Shown piece after piece: positions 34,381 through 46,267 of a DNA stretch of 64,000 bases; within the stretch, counting starts at the first letter, position 1, and the number at the start of each line of letters is the position of its first letter. This DNA is from Calycina herbarum. Its lineage: Eukaryota; Ascomycota; Leotiomycetes; Helotiales; Pezizellaceae. Below the pieces are notes generated by a model that worked only from the letters and a program-made list of their open reading frames with translations, searched no databases and had not been told where the DNA came from. A program made the translations under genes and the position numbers. The stretch spans positions 186,001-250,000 of the forward strand of contig LLEY01000002.1 of assembly GCA_001414485.1 (NCBI GenBank). Direction: 5' to 3'.

Positions 34381-34503
34381 TGATTAGATTAGATTAGATT
34401 AATAGCTATTAATCTAATCTAATCAACGCTTTTTAGTCGTTAATCATAATCTAATCTAATCTAATCGCGTTAATCAGATTAATAATTGATTAATTAATTA
34501 ATA
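34381..34503. repeat. GATTA/TAATC-rich palindromic repeat, left edge of the nested block
   Basis: Contains a perfect palindrome GATTAGATTAGATTAATAGC and its complement, then four TAATC units, then TTAATTAATTAATAT. A similar array with the order TAATC units, CTAGATTAATAA and TTAATTAATTAATTT lies at 59584-59642 at the other edge of the 25-kb block. The motif occurs in both orientations, so the two could be either direct or inverted termini of the outermost transposon. Confidence 0.6.
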
Positions 34504-34699
34504 TGGCACGTGATAGGGCCGGCATAGTCGGAGGCTGGGCCGGATGCTCGGAGTGGGATTCCGTCGCTCCGGAGCTTAAGCGAGACCTCCTAAGCAGTCT
34601 CCCGGTGGACACGGAACGTGGCACCATTTCTTATGCTTATGTCTTGGCATCTAAAACCACCCTCTTTTTTACACAACACCACCCCTCTTATTCACTATT

Positions 34700-35020
34700 A
34701 TAGCTAAAGACAAAGACGGCAAAGGCCGCAATCAGTGGACCGGCAAAAGACCTCGAACTCCTGAACTAACAGACCTCTTAGACCCTATAATACGCGCTCT
34801 AAAGAGACGAAAAAACGACTAAAATAAGACCTCTACAAAGGCAGCAGTATAGACTACTGTTCTCTACTCGGATACGCAGGTTATACGCGGCTCTAGGCAA
34901 AATAGAGAGAAGCTCTTTAAGTTTACTAGTATCTTAAAATATATAGAATATCGTTATATAGAGAGCCTCTATTTATTAACCTAAGAAGAGCCTAATATCG
35001 AAGCTACTTCCGCTCGCTAC
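34700..35020 (+). pseudogene. Tc1/mariner-like transposase, 5' part
   Basis: Reads KDKDGKGRNQWTGKRPRTPE and LLDPIIRALKRRKND from a start codon that is now ATA (34700, ATG in the ancestor if RIP acted). Further on REKLFKFTSILKYIEYRY and EEPNIEATSARYC. It is cut at 35020 by the solo LTR and resumes at 58043. The first 100 bases are GC-richer and hardly mutated; stops (TAA, TAG) accumulate after 34818. Confidence 0.65.
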
Positions 35021-35269
35021 TATAACGAAACTTAAATAAACTAAACAAAGATAACTAAGTCTTAAAGGTTAGTATATAGATAAGAAGTACAGATACGCTA
35101 GTTAGTTTACTTAGAAGTAAACTTATTACTTATATTAAAGATATTAAATAAGATAATAAGATTAATAACTAAAGTTAAGTACGAAGCTTCTATCTAATAA
35201 CAGACGTACTAGTCTTATATAAAACCTTCGTTCTCTAAGTATATCACCTATATTACCTATATCGCTTAT
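35021..35269 (-). repeat. Solo LTR of the Ty3-A/B family, first part (split by Ty3-C)
   Basis: In reverse orientation this matches the LTRs at 37916-38275, 52436-52898 and 59688-60132, starting TATAACGAAAC (the CA-end of the LTR). The second part is at 57827-58042. Candidate target duplication around the whole LTR is GCTAC (35016-35020) against GCTGT (58043-58047), differing by two transitions. No internal element sequence adjoins it, so it is a solo LTR. Ty3-C inserted within it at CTTAT (35265-35269). Confidence 0.72.
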
Positions 35270-35553
35270 TATAATAGAACTATTAGAAATTAATCGAAAT
35301 AATCGGAATTAGAATTACTAAGTCTACGTACTAAATAGAATACGATATAAATATTATTTTAGGATTTAGAATAGCTAGATAGCTTCTAAACTTACTATTA
35401 TCCGAACCTCTTATAAATAGCTATCTTCTCTCTATCGAGAAAGACTAATTTAGTCTTTTCCTTTATATTAGAACCTAGTATTCGGATATATTATTCTATT
35501 AAACACACTTCTATATACCTCTTTTATAGTAGTATCTATTTCGTACTATTATA
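35270..35553 (+). repeat. 5' LTR of Ty3-C
   Basis: 284 bp, same length as the copy at 57538-57821 and differing mostly by transitions. Preceded by the target duplication CTTAT. Confidence 0.9.
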
Positions 35554-35959
35554 TTAAAAGACTAAATTCGACTCCGTCGGAGATAGCCTATTATAATATC
35601 TTACTCGAGTACGCTAGCGTATCTACTTCGAATTCGATTCGGCCTAGATTCGGATTAGTATATCGATAACCTTAAATAGCTAGGTAATTAGAGACTATCT
35701 AAACAGCTAGTAACATCGGGGTTTAGTATCTAAACAGTTAGCTAGTAAAATCGTAGACAGTTCCTACGTTAATAGGAGTAGACTACGCTAAGTACTTCTA
35801 AGACTCTTAATAACGCTCTTTATATAGAGATTACTATATAAGATATAAATAGTCGACGATATATAGTTACTTAGAAGGCTCTTAAATCTACCTCTTAACT
35901 CTTTCTAAATAGTATATAATATACTAGAATAAGAAGAGACTCTAGGTCTCTCTAAAGCT

Positions 35960-37915
35960 CTATTTAAGAGTGTTAAGTAACCTACTAGAGAAACTAGTAA
36001 GCTCTTATCTAAAAGGTCTACGAATCGTATTTATACGTCTAAAAACAAAAGATCTTAGAAAGAAAAGAGCTCTACTTAAAACCTTAAAGATAACTGAGAT
36101 TTTTCTAATATAGACGAGATACGAGACGTAGTATAAAGCTTAGAAGAAAAACTTTAAGATAATAATAATCGGTTTATATAGTTAGAATTAATTATAAGCG
36201 AACTTAGAAATCAAATTAGAGACTCTTAACCTTAATAATCCTAATCTAAGAACGACTCTTCTTCTCTTCTAAGTCCTATACTAGACCTCTTTCGCTTAAG
36301 AGATCCTACCTCTAATACCTTCTCTCGATAGTAGACTACTCTACTCGACTCTAAAGATAGTTCGAATTCTATCTAACCTGTGAAAAGTAAGATTATAGAA
36401 AAGATTAAACTCTTAGATAATAGTATATTACTTATATACTAATAATAGAAGATATTAGTACGCGATAGACAACTAGTAAATGCCGATTATTATAATATAA
36501 GTCTAACTCGAAAGGCTCTTATATAGAGAATAACTACTAGACTTGCTAAGAACTATCTTAAGCCTAGATATAAGTCTAAATCGATTTATATTACTTTCTA
36601 TAATTATTAAAATATAATTAAACTTTTAGATTTATATTTCTTAACTAGATACGAAATAGAGGATATATAGAACGCCTTCTAAGCCTTATAAATAGATAGA
36701 AAGGATTATACTAGAGAAACGTTTACTAAATTCAGAGGTCGCTTTTTAAGTATAGCTATACTTAGAGGAATACTAGAGTTAGAACGGTTCTTCTATATAT
36801 AGGAAAAGATTATACTATAGCTATAAAACTTAGCTACTATACTTAAGAGACGTTAGAACTATAACTTCGTCGAAATAGTAGTAGATCTTCTAGCTCTAGA
36901 TAAGGAAAAACGCTGAAATACTAAGTTATATATAGCTAATATAACTAAGCTAGTTAGTATAACTACTTCGGTTAAAAAGACTACCTTTTAACTCTTATCT
37001 AGTATAATACTAAAACCCTCTCTACTTATACGAGGATCCTTCTCTACTATTTAAACTACTTTCTAAACTTTTAAACCTACTTTGACTTCTAAACGCTAAA
37101 AGACTACGGATCGAGTCTTAGCTAGTATAACGTGTTACTACTATAATAAGCCTAGATATTACAAACCCGATTACTCTTAGCTACCTAGTATTAAAGAGAT
37201 AGTCTAGGAAGTAGACGAAGATAATATATAAGTCTCTATAGAGTACCTCGATTTAGACCTAGATTAGAGAGAAAACGAGGCAGCCTAGGTAAAGACTTCT
37301 TTCTAGGCTTATATAAATATAATCTATTAAACCTTAATCTTTCTAGTCTTATAAGAGGAAACCAATTCCTTATAGATATAACTCTTAGTATATATAGATA
37401 CGGTGTTAAGTTATAAGCTTTAATAAATATAGAAGCGAACGGTTTATTATTCTTAAATTAATCTTTAGCTCTATAACTAGTCTAATTACTAGGATTATAG
37501 ATTTAAAATTTACTATACTCGGTGCCTATTCGTAGATATAATAGTAGTATTAAGAGTAAGACAACGTAGTTTATATAACTATATCTAAACCTAGATAGAC
37601 GTTATATTTATAACTACTTCTTTATTATCTTAGATCTTAGATAATAAGACTTAATTATTAGAAATAAATAGTTAAAACACTTTAAAATTCTCCTTAACCT
37701 CGCTAGAAATCAACTTATTTAGCCAGCTGAAACCCCACCGACTTCTTACTTTAGAAAGGAGATCTTACTTTCTTTAACTTCTAGCTAGATCTAGAAGCCT
37801 TATTTGAATATATAGTTAGATACGAATTAAAGGGATTACGCTCTCTATTAAGATAAAAAACAACAGAAGAAGAGTAAAATCTTCGCTAAGTTATTACTAT
37901 TATCTACGACTCTAA
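35960..37915 (+). pseudogene. Ty3-C gag and protease region
   Basis: RIP-scrambled coding region. A gag core is visible (NYLKPRYKSKSIYITFY, then ERFFYIQEKIIL with a TAG for Q). A degraded zinc knuckle lies at about 37131-37180 (CYYYNKPRYYKPDY, where C-x2-C-x4-H-x4-C has lost three of four ligands to Tyr). Downstream of it LVYIDTVLSY may be the remains of an aspartic-protease motif. The frame is interrupted at 37915 by Ty3-A (target duplication TCTAA). Very many TAG and TAA codons; no product is possible. Confidence 0.72.
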
Positions 37916-38275
37916 TGTCACGAATCACGTGCTAGCACGTGAATAAGTGAAGTCTAGGCGACGCTCTAATAGAACAAATACTATTATAACTCTAAAAGTA
38001 AGGAGGGATTAAATATAGAAGGATATATAATCCTAGGGATCTTATTACAGTTATATTACGTGACTCGGTTAGGAGCAGTCAGGTAATAGAGTCCAGTTTT
38101 AAGGAGCACTGGAAATAGAGTCAGACTCTATCTTCGGGACTCCTGCTAAGCAGGACTCCAAATATAAACGAAGGTTCTATATAAGACTAGCACGTCTGCT
38201 ATTAGATAGGAGCTTCGTGCTTAACTTTAGTTATCAATCTTATTATCTTGTTTAGTTCGTTTGAGTTTCGTTACA
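37916..38275 (+). repeat. 5' LTR of Ty3-A (103-bp deletion, lightly mutated)
   Basis: Begins TGTCACGAATCACGTG and ends GTTTCGTTACA. It keeps many CpA dinucleotides that are TpA in the 3' LTR (TGTTATAAATTATATAC). Compared with the 3' LTR it lacks 103 bp between two copies of TTATCTT-TTTA; the other family LTRs have the long form, so this one suffered a deletion after insertion. Confidence 0.88.
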
Positions 38276-40136
38276 CTTTAAGCACCTGCTTAGAAGTTCA
38301 GTCGCTATAGCCCTAGCAACCCCCGCCGCAGCAGCTAGCTCGAATATTAGTCGAGCCAACGTCGTAGGAACATCTAGAAGCGCGACTAGAAGAACACCTG
38401 CTGGTACGTAATCAACTAGGAACGACGACAATGTTAGTATACTAGACGTCCCTAAGCCCTACAAGGTTAAAGTACTTAAATCTATTAAAGTTAAGATACT
38501 AGACATATATTATAGAAAGCGAAAGGAACTTAACTTATTCCTTCTCTAAATAGACATCTACTTTAACTTTAATTCTAACAAATTCGAAGGTAATTATAAT
38601 TTATAAACTATCTTCGCTATCTTTTACCTTAGAGGATTAGTATTAGAATAGGCTTAGCTATATTTAGAGGACTTCTTTAAGAATAAGAATAAAGATAGAA
38701 AGATAGAACTAACTAAGATTATATTTAAATCTTAAAGAGGATTTAAAGTAACTATTAGAAAAGTTTTTAAAAACTTTAATATAATTTAAATAGCTATATA
38801 TAAGCTTTTAGAATTATACTAGACTAGATTAGTAATAGATTATATTAATAAATTTTAATATTATAGAATAAGAATAGAATAAGATACTATTACTCTTATA
38901 GAACTTTTTTATAGAGGACTAAAAGTATATATTTATAAGAAAATAACTAAATAGAATATATAATTCTTAACTATTATAGATATAATTAAGGAAGTTGTCT
39001 AGTTAGATAACTGCTTATATAAATTTAGAAATAGTAACTCTAAGTATAGAAAGAGAAGTAAAGAGTTAGAAAAGTAGAAACACTCTTATACTAAATATAG
39101 TAAGAAGGTAAACGCTATATAGAAGAAAACCTTTCTAAAGAAAGAAGGACTTTTCTAGGAAGAGTGAAATCGTTAATATAAGTAAAACTTATATTATAAC
39201 TATAGCTTTCTTAGTTATAGAGTAAATAAATATAGTAAGAAGAAAGACTCTAAGAGAAAGAAATAAATTAATACTACTATTTAATAATAGGTAGTCTTAA
39301 CTAATTATATTAAACTTATAGATAAGGAACTCGAAGTATAAGAATATAGAACCTAGATTAAAAATAACAAAGAATTTAATAGAGTATAAGATACTAATAA
39401 TAATAAGAATCTACTTCTTAAAGAAGTTTATAATATATAATTAGTAGAGGTATCTAAATAACATCTTTAAATAAAATATAAATTACTACTATTAACTAGC
39501 TTAACGAAAACACTAGACTTATCTTCTAGTTTAGAAGAAGAGGTTAGAAATAAAGACTCTAAAGTTAGAGAAACTTAGGCCTTTCTTAGAATATTTAAAT
39601 AAGGAAATTAATAAGTATATATTAATAATCAGAAGCTAGACTTCTAGAGTTCTTATATTATATAAGAAATAACTCTAAGATAATAACTCTAGTTAGTCTA
39701 ATTACTAGGCGTAAAACTATTAAGGAAAAAGAACCTAAGTATAGCTATTAGTAACTTAAGAAACCTATCTATCCTAAGATAGAAGATATATAGAAGATGT
39801 ATAATATTTTAGAGGAAACTAGTATATAGACGTAGTAGGTCTTAATAGGATTTAAGAGGTAGATTAAAACCTCTTTTTATAGAATAATACTTAAAGACAT
39901 TATATTAGAAGAATTTAAATAATATATTATAGTTATATTAATTAGGAAAGATAGACTAGTATTTAGAGAATATAGTTTATAAAAGTTATTTAGTATACTA
40001 TTCTAGGAATAAAGAGAGCTTAATATTACTAGATAAGCTAAAACAGAACTAGAAGAATTCTACTATTCTCTAATAGAAGAACTATAGTTTATAGAAATAG
40101 TTTAAGAAATAATAGTGTTAGTATAACTTAGTAGCT
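38276..40136 (+). pseudogene. Ty3-A gag (and start of pol)
   Basis: The first 200 bases after the LTR are GC-rich and little mutated. From about 38460 the frame reads VLKSIKVKILDIYY, then FLLQIDIYFNFNSNKFEG (Q now TAG), a typical Ty3 capsid core, then IIDIIKEVVQLDNCLYKFR. The zinc knuckle at about 39180-39230 is degraded (YYNYSFLSYRVNKY for C-x2-C-x4-H-x4-C). The coding region is cut at 40143 by the copia element. Confidence 0.75.
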
Positions 40137-40143
40137 AATAGTA

Positions 40144-40265
40144 TAATATAAAAAGAGTATATTATCGTTCGTATATATAGAGCAAAGTTAGCTACTCTGT
40201 CTACTTAAATAGACCTTAAGCGAGAAGGTCACGTGGAGTGCTATTTACTTATTATTATGCCGACA
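40144..40265 (-). repeat. 3' LTR of the copia element
   Basis: 122 bp, more mutated than the 5' LTR (TAATATAAAAAG where the other has TGATACAAAAAG on the plus strand). Confidence 0.9.
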
Positions 40266-40289
40266 CTGGCACTTCTTTAAAACAGTGGA

Positions 40290-43200
40290 AGTTACTACCT
40301 AAAAATTATTAAAATCTCTTATCTCGTCTAGCTAATCATAGCTCTCTATTCTATGTCCTCGACTAATAAGAGCGTTCTATTCAGAGGTCTTATTATCTCT
40401 TATTCTGTTCTACCTATTCTATAAGCTTAATATCTAGCTTACTGGTATCGATTAGCTTTTGTAGAGCGTTATAGTAGTCCTTCTTCGTTATAGCGTCCGC
40501 GGGATTACTCTTACTATCGATCTACTTAATTTCGTCGATCTCTTTTAACTTATATACTTCTTATAAGTATATAACGTTAATTATTAAGCGCTTCTCCTTA
40601 GTAGTACCTAGTTTAGCTATACATTCGTAAATAGACTTCGAATTAGTATATATAATAAGCACGACCTTAAAGCCTAAGATGCTTTCTAAGGTTGATTTAA
40701 CAGAAGTAGCAGCGTCGAATCCGGAGCTTATTATATATAATTCTAAGGCTAAAACGCTGTAAGTAACTCTTTTACACTTAGTAGAAGACTAATATAAAAT
40801 ATTAGTATTATCACCCTTGTCTATAAGTACTATAATATACCTAATTTATAATAATAAGTTCTTATTATTCGTAAAAGAGCTATCTATAAAAGCGTATAAT
40901 TTAAGCGAGTTTTGGTCTAATTTAACGTATTTGAGCTCTCTTATAGTATTGTCGATTTACTATTAAATTCGCTTATTAAGAAGGCTAATATCGACTTCTT
41001 ATAAATCGGTTATCTAGGTAGTATATAATAAATCGAATGCTACTTCTAGCTAGGACACTATTACTAAATATACTCTACGAGTATACTAAGTAATATATTA
41101 ATCCTTAGTAGATATTATATAAGAAGTATCTTTAGTATTAGATATCTCCGCTAGCACCTTTTATACTAATTTTAAGTGCTTTACGTAATCCTAGGTAAGC
41201 GTAAATAAGCTATCTATATACTTACTAATTAGCCCTCTATTAAACTGGATTAGATAGGTAATAGTAAGTTCTTATCTATTCTTTAATATAAATCTAGCTT
41301 CTTTAATAGCACTTTCTTTCTTAGCTGTAAAAGCATCGTTTATAAGTATAAGAGTATCGTTAGTTTAAAGTCCTACTACTCTAAAAGGTCTATCTAATCG
41401 TTTAGTATATAAAAGACAGAGGTCGAAAGTAGATTATTCTATTATAAGCTTTGTAGTATAGTATTTATAGTATATTATAAACCAGTGGTTTCTAGCTTCT
41501 AGAATACTATATAATAGCTTAATAACTTTAAAGAACATATCCTTCTACTATAGATATCCCTTTAGTAGGCGTATAAAGAACTTTCGATTTAGTTCTATAA
41601 GTAACTAGGTATATACTTATGTAATATTCTAAATATAAACTTGTAAATCCGAGTATACTACTATAAGTATAAGGATAATTCTCTAACTTACTCTTTAGAT
41701 AGTAGAGGCCTAGGTAAGGACTAAGGACTTTCTATTATTATTATATACTTAGATAACTAGTCTTGACTTTACAAAAGTAAGTACTATGCTCTTAAATTTG
41801 ATATTATCTATAAACCGTAATCTAAAGATTCTAGTGTTAGAAGGTAGGTTATCCTAGGTAACGATCTTAAAGACGCCTTAATTAGTTAATCTACTGATTT
41901 CCTTCTGGCGTGATTCTACGTATATTATACTATTAGTAGCTATAAATACTTTAATATCATGTTCTTTCTTAATAGACGAAAGGAAAGTCTCGATATCTTC
42001 AATAGTGACGTAGTTCTTAGTATTATTAATAAAAGCATCTATCTCTTAGAATAAGATCTTAAAAGGCCTATTTAGTAGTCTTAGGTGCTTTTATAGTCTT
42101 CCTCGTCTACGCTTCTAGACTAGTTCTATTATTGATTCTAGAGAATCGGTAAGGTTATCTTGTCGTACCTGTGTCTAGTAAAGTTAGTATCGAGTTTATA
42201 GACGAGATTAAGGCTCCTCTTAAGACTTAGTTCTATTGTCTATTCTATCTCTATAAGATTGTAGTATTGTCTCGAACGACGGTGCTGTTCTAGAAATCTC
42301 TCTAACCGCCGGTGCTGTTCCAGAGTCTTTAAAGATTTCTTCGAAGTATAGCTTTACTACTATAGATCTAAATCTTATAAGACCACTTAGTAGTAATATA
42401 ATATAGTCTTTATTTTCGATTCCTTATAACGAGAAGAGACCGGTCTAGGATTTTTAATACTTACGCTAGACGAGTATATTAGTATTTAGTAGTAAGTCCT
42501 TGATTCTACTAGGTAACGGACTGTTCTAGGTATTAAGAGCATCTGTAATTTAACGCTTTATAAGTAATTTATATACTTCTTCAGTAGCCTTTATATAGGT
42601 CTCGGATCTCTAAGATATCGATCGTAAGAGAGTATTACTTTTAGCTATTCTGAGATAAGCGCTATATACGAGTAAAGTAGGTACTAAACTATCAGGTCCT
42701 ACTATGTCGTTAATAGCTTTAAAAGCTATTTAGAGGGCGGAGGCCTTTGCGAGGCTAGGTTGTTATTCCTAGATAATTAAGTAAATATAGCGAATCGGTC
42801 TATAGTATCGTTCTACTATACTAATAGAGTTGTATACTTCTACTAGTATAGTTTTAACCTTAATTCCTATCGAATTTGCGTACCTCTTAAACTCCTTTAT
42901 AACGAAGTTCTTTCCGGCGTCTGTAGTAACATAGTCGGGAGGTCCTAAGTAGGTATTAATCCAGCACTTTTGAAAGGTCTCCTAGGCACTCTTTACACTT
43001 ATGTCTAGTAGGAAGTCTCTGGATTAATATCGAGTTCCTTAATCTATAATATATAATACTAGCTTTTCTTCTAAAAAGAAGATATCTATAATTATATTAT
43101 AATTAAACTTAATATCGTCGTAAAGTATAAATTTAAATTAACTAGGTAACTTTCCGTGCTTTTAGCAATACTTATAGTATTTAGTAAGGTGTTATAGAAT

Positions 43201-45560
43201 ACCTTACTCGACGTCGTAACTAGCACGCTCGAGTACACGCTATAAGCGTAGTATAGATAGGTAACTAAAGCGCTTATAGAGGCGCCTAATATCGACATCC
43301 GTAAGATAACGTAAGGATTCTTATATAAGGTTATATACAGCCTTATTCTAGAGCAGAAAGAGGTGTCTAAATCGTTGTATAATTCTAAAACGTTCTACTT
43401 CTTAACTCTTTCCGTCTTCTTAAACAAGGACGTTCTAGAGGTTATTAAGCGAGACGTGTAAACGGTCTATATTGTTAATATATATAATAAATAGTGTATC
43501 TAAATATATAACATAGAATTCCGTATAGCTAATCGGTATACTAATTATAATCGATTCTAGGGAGGATACGTAGCCTTTACTGAATTATATACTAATCTAG
43601 CCTTTAGTACTTTCGTTAATAGAGATATTTTAGACGTATTTAGCATACGCTAAGTATTAATCGTATCCTATACTCGACTTTCCTCCTACACCGGTATCGA
43701 TTATAACTCTAAAGAAGTGGTCTTGTATATACTTCTTAGTAGTAGACGTAAATACCTCTTCTATAAACTTATAAGATATAGCGTCTAGAATTAGTAGTAG
43801 AATAAATCCGCTAAAAGTATAATCTTATACTAAGTTTATTAGACTAGCTATAAGGGTCTAGGCGCTCGAATTGTCGATATATCTAATAGAAGTAATTAAG
43901 TAGTAGATAACCTTACTATTAGAATCACTTTTATAATCTATTATAATCGTCTAGAGTGTTTTAGATATATCTTCCTCTTCTATACGTTCTACAGTAGTAA
44001 TATAAGTACGATAGATCTTTTTAACAAATCTACTGTCTTTTCTATAGAAGCTGCCTCTATTGCTCTTTTGCTATTTAGTAAAGTAACGATCCTACTCTTC
44101 TTAAGTATAATTCTAGGATCGGTGGCCTTCCTTTCTATATATATAATACTTATTATTCTTTCTAGATTTATACTAGTAGTAGTTATAAGAGTTACTATAA
44201 GAGTTACTAGAATTGTTATACTTATAGAAGTAACGATCGGTTATTAAGGTTTCGGTATTTAAGACGTTATAGCTTACTTCGTAATTACGAATAGAGCTTC
44301 TTAAAAGGGTAATAGTACTTTAAAGTAACGAGTTTTATAGTAAGGTCGAGTATATACTTCGGCATTCTAGTGCTTCCTTATATATAATAAGTAGCTTATT
44401 AGCTAATTATCTATTGCTTTATATATCCTTAAGAAGTCTATAACGAAGTTCTTCTAATTTAGATAGCATCTCCTTAAAGCACTGGCTAGGTGTCTTTTCC
44501 GAATATTCTAGCTTAGCTTTAGTTCGTAAGAATATAACACGATTCTACTTAAAGGATTAACCTCTAGAGTATAGCTTATCCTTAAAATATAACTAGATAG
44601 TAGTAGAAAGAGCGTCGTACGATTGATTAGTTCCTTCCTTAAAGATACTAGTGTAAAAGTGGTTTAATACCTAACCCTTGAGTATAATCGAGAAGGCAAG
44701 GTTATATACTAAGAGTAATATACTATAACGATTATATATATCCTTAAATATTCTTAACTTAAGCTTAAAGTTGTCTCTCTTACTACCGTACTTTTGTTTA
44801 TCTAAATATAACTTTATAAGGTTGCTAAGTATAAAGGCAGGGTTGCCTATCTAGCTATTACTAGAATAGCTGCCTATAGCTGGTTAGCTTACAAGAGCGT
44901 TCTAGGTTGTAAAAGCTGCCGGTAGAGTTATAAGAGCTACTGCTAGTAGAGTTGTAAGGATAGGAATATTGCTTATAAAAGCGGTTAAAGTGGTATTCGA
45001 AGTAGAAGGATTCGTAAAGGCGTTTAAAGTAGTAGGGTTCTAGTACCCTAGAAGAAGCTTAGGGAATCGGTTAGAGTGTTCTTTAATATACTTGTATCTT
45101 ACAGCTATCTCTCGTAATTGAGTTTACGATTTATATACTTAATCTCTCAATTCCTAGATCGGCTATTTAGGCTTTGTAAGTTCTCGAGACGTATTATAGA
45201 GTGCTTTTAACATAATCGTCTTATGTCTATCCGTCTCTACCTACACGCCTCTATTACGTAGTAGCTTACGCATCTTGATAAGAGTGTTTCTTCCTATATT
45301 TACGAACTTAGCTTTAGGCTATTTATCAAAGTCTATAAGATATATCTCCTATAGATAATCGTCGTCTATTCCATTAACATCGTATTCCTCTATCTTTGTA
45401 TTTATGTAAGCCGTGGCTTCCTTGTCTTCAACCTACTATGGTTGTAGTAGTGCTATAGTATCGAAAGTGTCGAGGGCGTCGATAAAGTTATTAGTGCTTA
45501 AAGTAGTAGATGATATCTTGTCTTATACTAGGTGAATAGTACGTCGTAATCTTATTTCGT
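40290..45560 (-). pseudogene. Ty1/copia gag-pol polyprotein, RIP-inactivated
   Basis: Reading down from about 45560: gag start region SSTTLSTNNFIDALDTFDTI and NIGRNTLIKMRKLLRNRG; degraded zinc knuckle near 44150 (YYIYRKEGHRSQNYT with one stop, for C-x2-C-x4-H-x4-C); reverse transcriptase (IYVESRQKEISRLT, VYSDLQVYI, RPPKG-like segment) with catalytic LQTNDTLIL (first D of the DD pair now N) near 41350; and RNase H phrases (TYSVLASELYAMASGFDAA, with stops) near 40700. Frames are mostly continuous, with TAG/TAA at CAA/CAG/TGG positions. No activity is possible. Confidence 0.85.
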
Positions 45561-45689
45561 AATTTTGTTTTTATGTGAGTTACTCTTTTAATACTTATAA
45601 GTTATTAAAATCGGGTGAATTGTCTTTGTACAATAGCTGTTCCAAAGGGTTTAAGAGCGGTCGCAAGGGCGTTTACAAGTAGGGTGGTA

Positions 45690-45935
45690 TTGCAAGTCGA
45701 AGAGGTTGCAAGGTTGTATTAGTTGTATTGCAAGTCGAAGAGGTTGCAAGGTTATATTGGTTATATTACAATTCGGAGAGGTTGCAAGGTTGTAAGAGTG
45801 TTGTAATTCGGAGAGGTTGCAAGGTTATAAGGGTGTTGCAATTCGGAGAGGTTGCAAGGTTGTAAGGGTGTTGCAATTCGGAGACGTTGCAAGGTCGTAA
45901 GGGTGTTGCAATTCGGAGAGGTTGCAAGGTTGTTG
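45690..45935. repeat. 35-bp minisatellite in the copia 5' region
   Basis: Seven occurrences of a unit containing GGTTGCAAGGTTGTAAGGGT and GTTGCAATTCGGAGA; the central ones are 35 bp apart and the first two about 38 bp. As 35 is not a multiple of three, the minus strand reads the unit in all three frames in turn (LQPLRIAT, PCNVSELQHP, NLATSPNCN). Lies between the copia 5' LTR and gag. Confidence 0.88.
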
Positions 45936-46145
45936 TAACTGTACTACAAGTCCCAGAGTTTGCAGTGGTATTGTCGGGGGTGTAACCAGTAGAAGGAGTC
46001 TCTTCCGAGAAGAGGAGTCTACTTTGTACAACTACGTAACTGTACGTAAGCTTACGATTCCGAGAACCGCGATACGTATAGTTAGTTTTTCTAATCTGCG
46101 CGCGCGACACTGATCAGTGTTGGTATGACTTGGTGGCCAATAGCA

Positions 46146-46267
46146 TGATACAAAAAGAGTATATTATCGTTCGTGTATACAGAGCAAAGTTAGCTGCTCT
46201 GTCTACTTAAATAGACCTTAAGCGAGAAGGTCACGTGGAGTGCTATTCACTTATTATTATGCCGACA
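46146..46267 (-). repeat. 5' LTR of the copia element
   Basis: 122 bp. It retains CpA and CpG positions lost in the 3' LTR. The palindrome CACTGATCAGTG lies just inside the element at about 46108-46119. Confidence 0.9.

Larger units (their letters stand above)
40144..46267 (-). mobile_element. Ty1/copia retrotransposon inserted in Ty3-A
   Basis: Two 122-bp LTRs in direct orientation; read on the minus strand they start TGTCGGCATAATAATAAG and end TTTTTGTATCA. The sequence AATAGTA adjoins both outer ends (40137-40143 and 46268-46274). Gag, protease, integrase, reverse transcriptase and RNase H read on the minus strand in the copia order. The element is 6.1 kb and RIP-mutated except for the first 700 bases at its 5' end. 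Confidence 0.9.

Noticed and set aside
34381..34503. Telomere-like repeat
   Set aside because: Units are GATTA/TAATC, not TTAGGG, and are palindromic with coding genes on one side; internal repeat is a simpler reading.
43092..43298. 68-codon minus-strand frame with membrane-like composition
   Set aside because: It lies inside the copia pol region in an AT-rich RIP context; hydrophobic look comes from Tyr/Ile/Leu codons of TA-rich DNA.
45690..45935. Regular repeats resembling a CRISPR array
   Set aside because: Units are contiguous tandem repeats without unique spacers, in a eukaryotic retroelement; it is a minisatellite.
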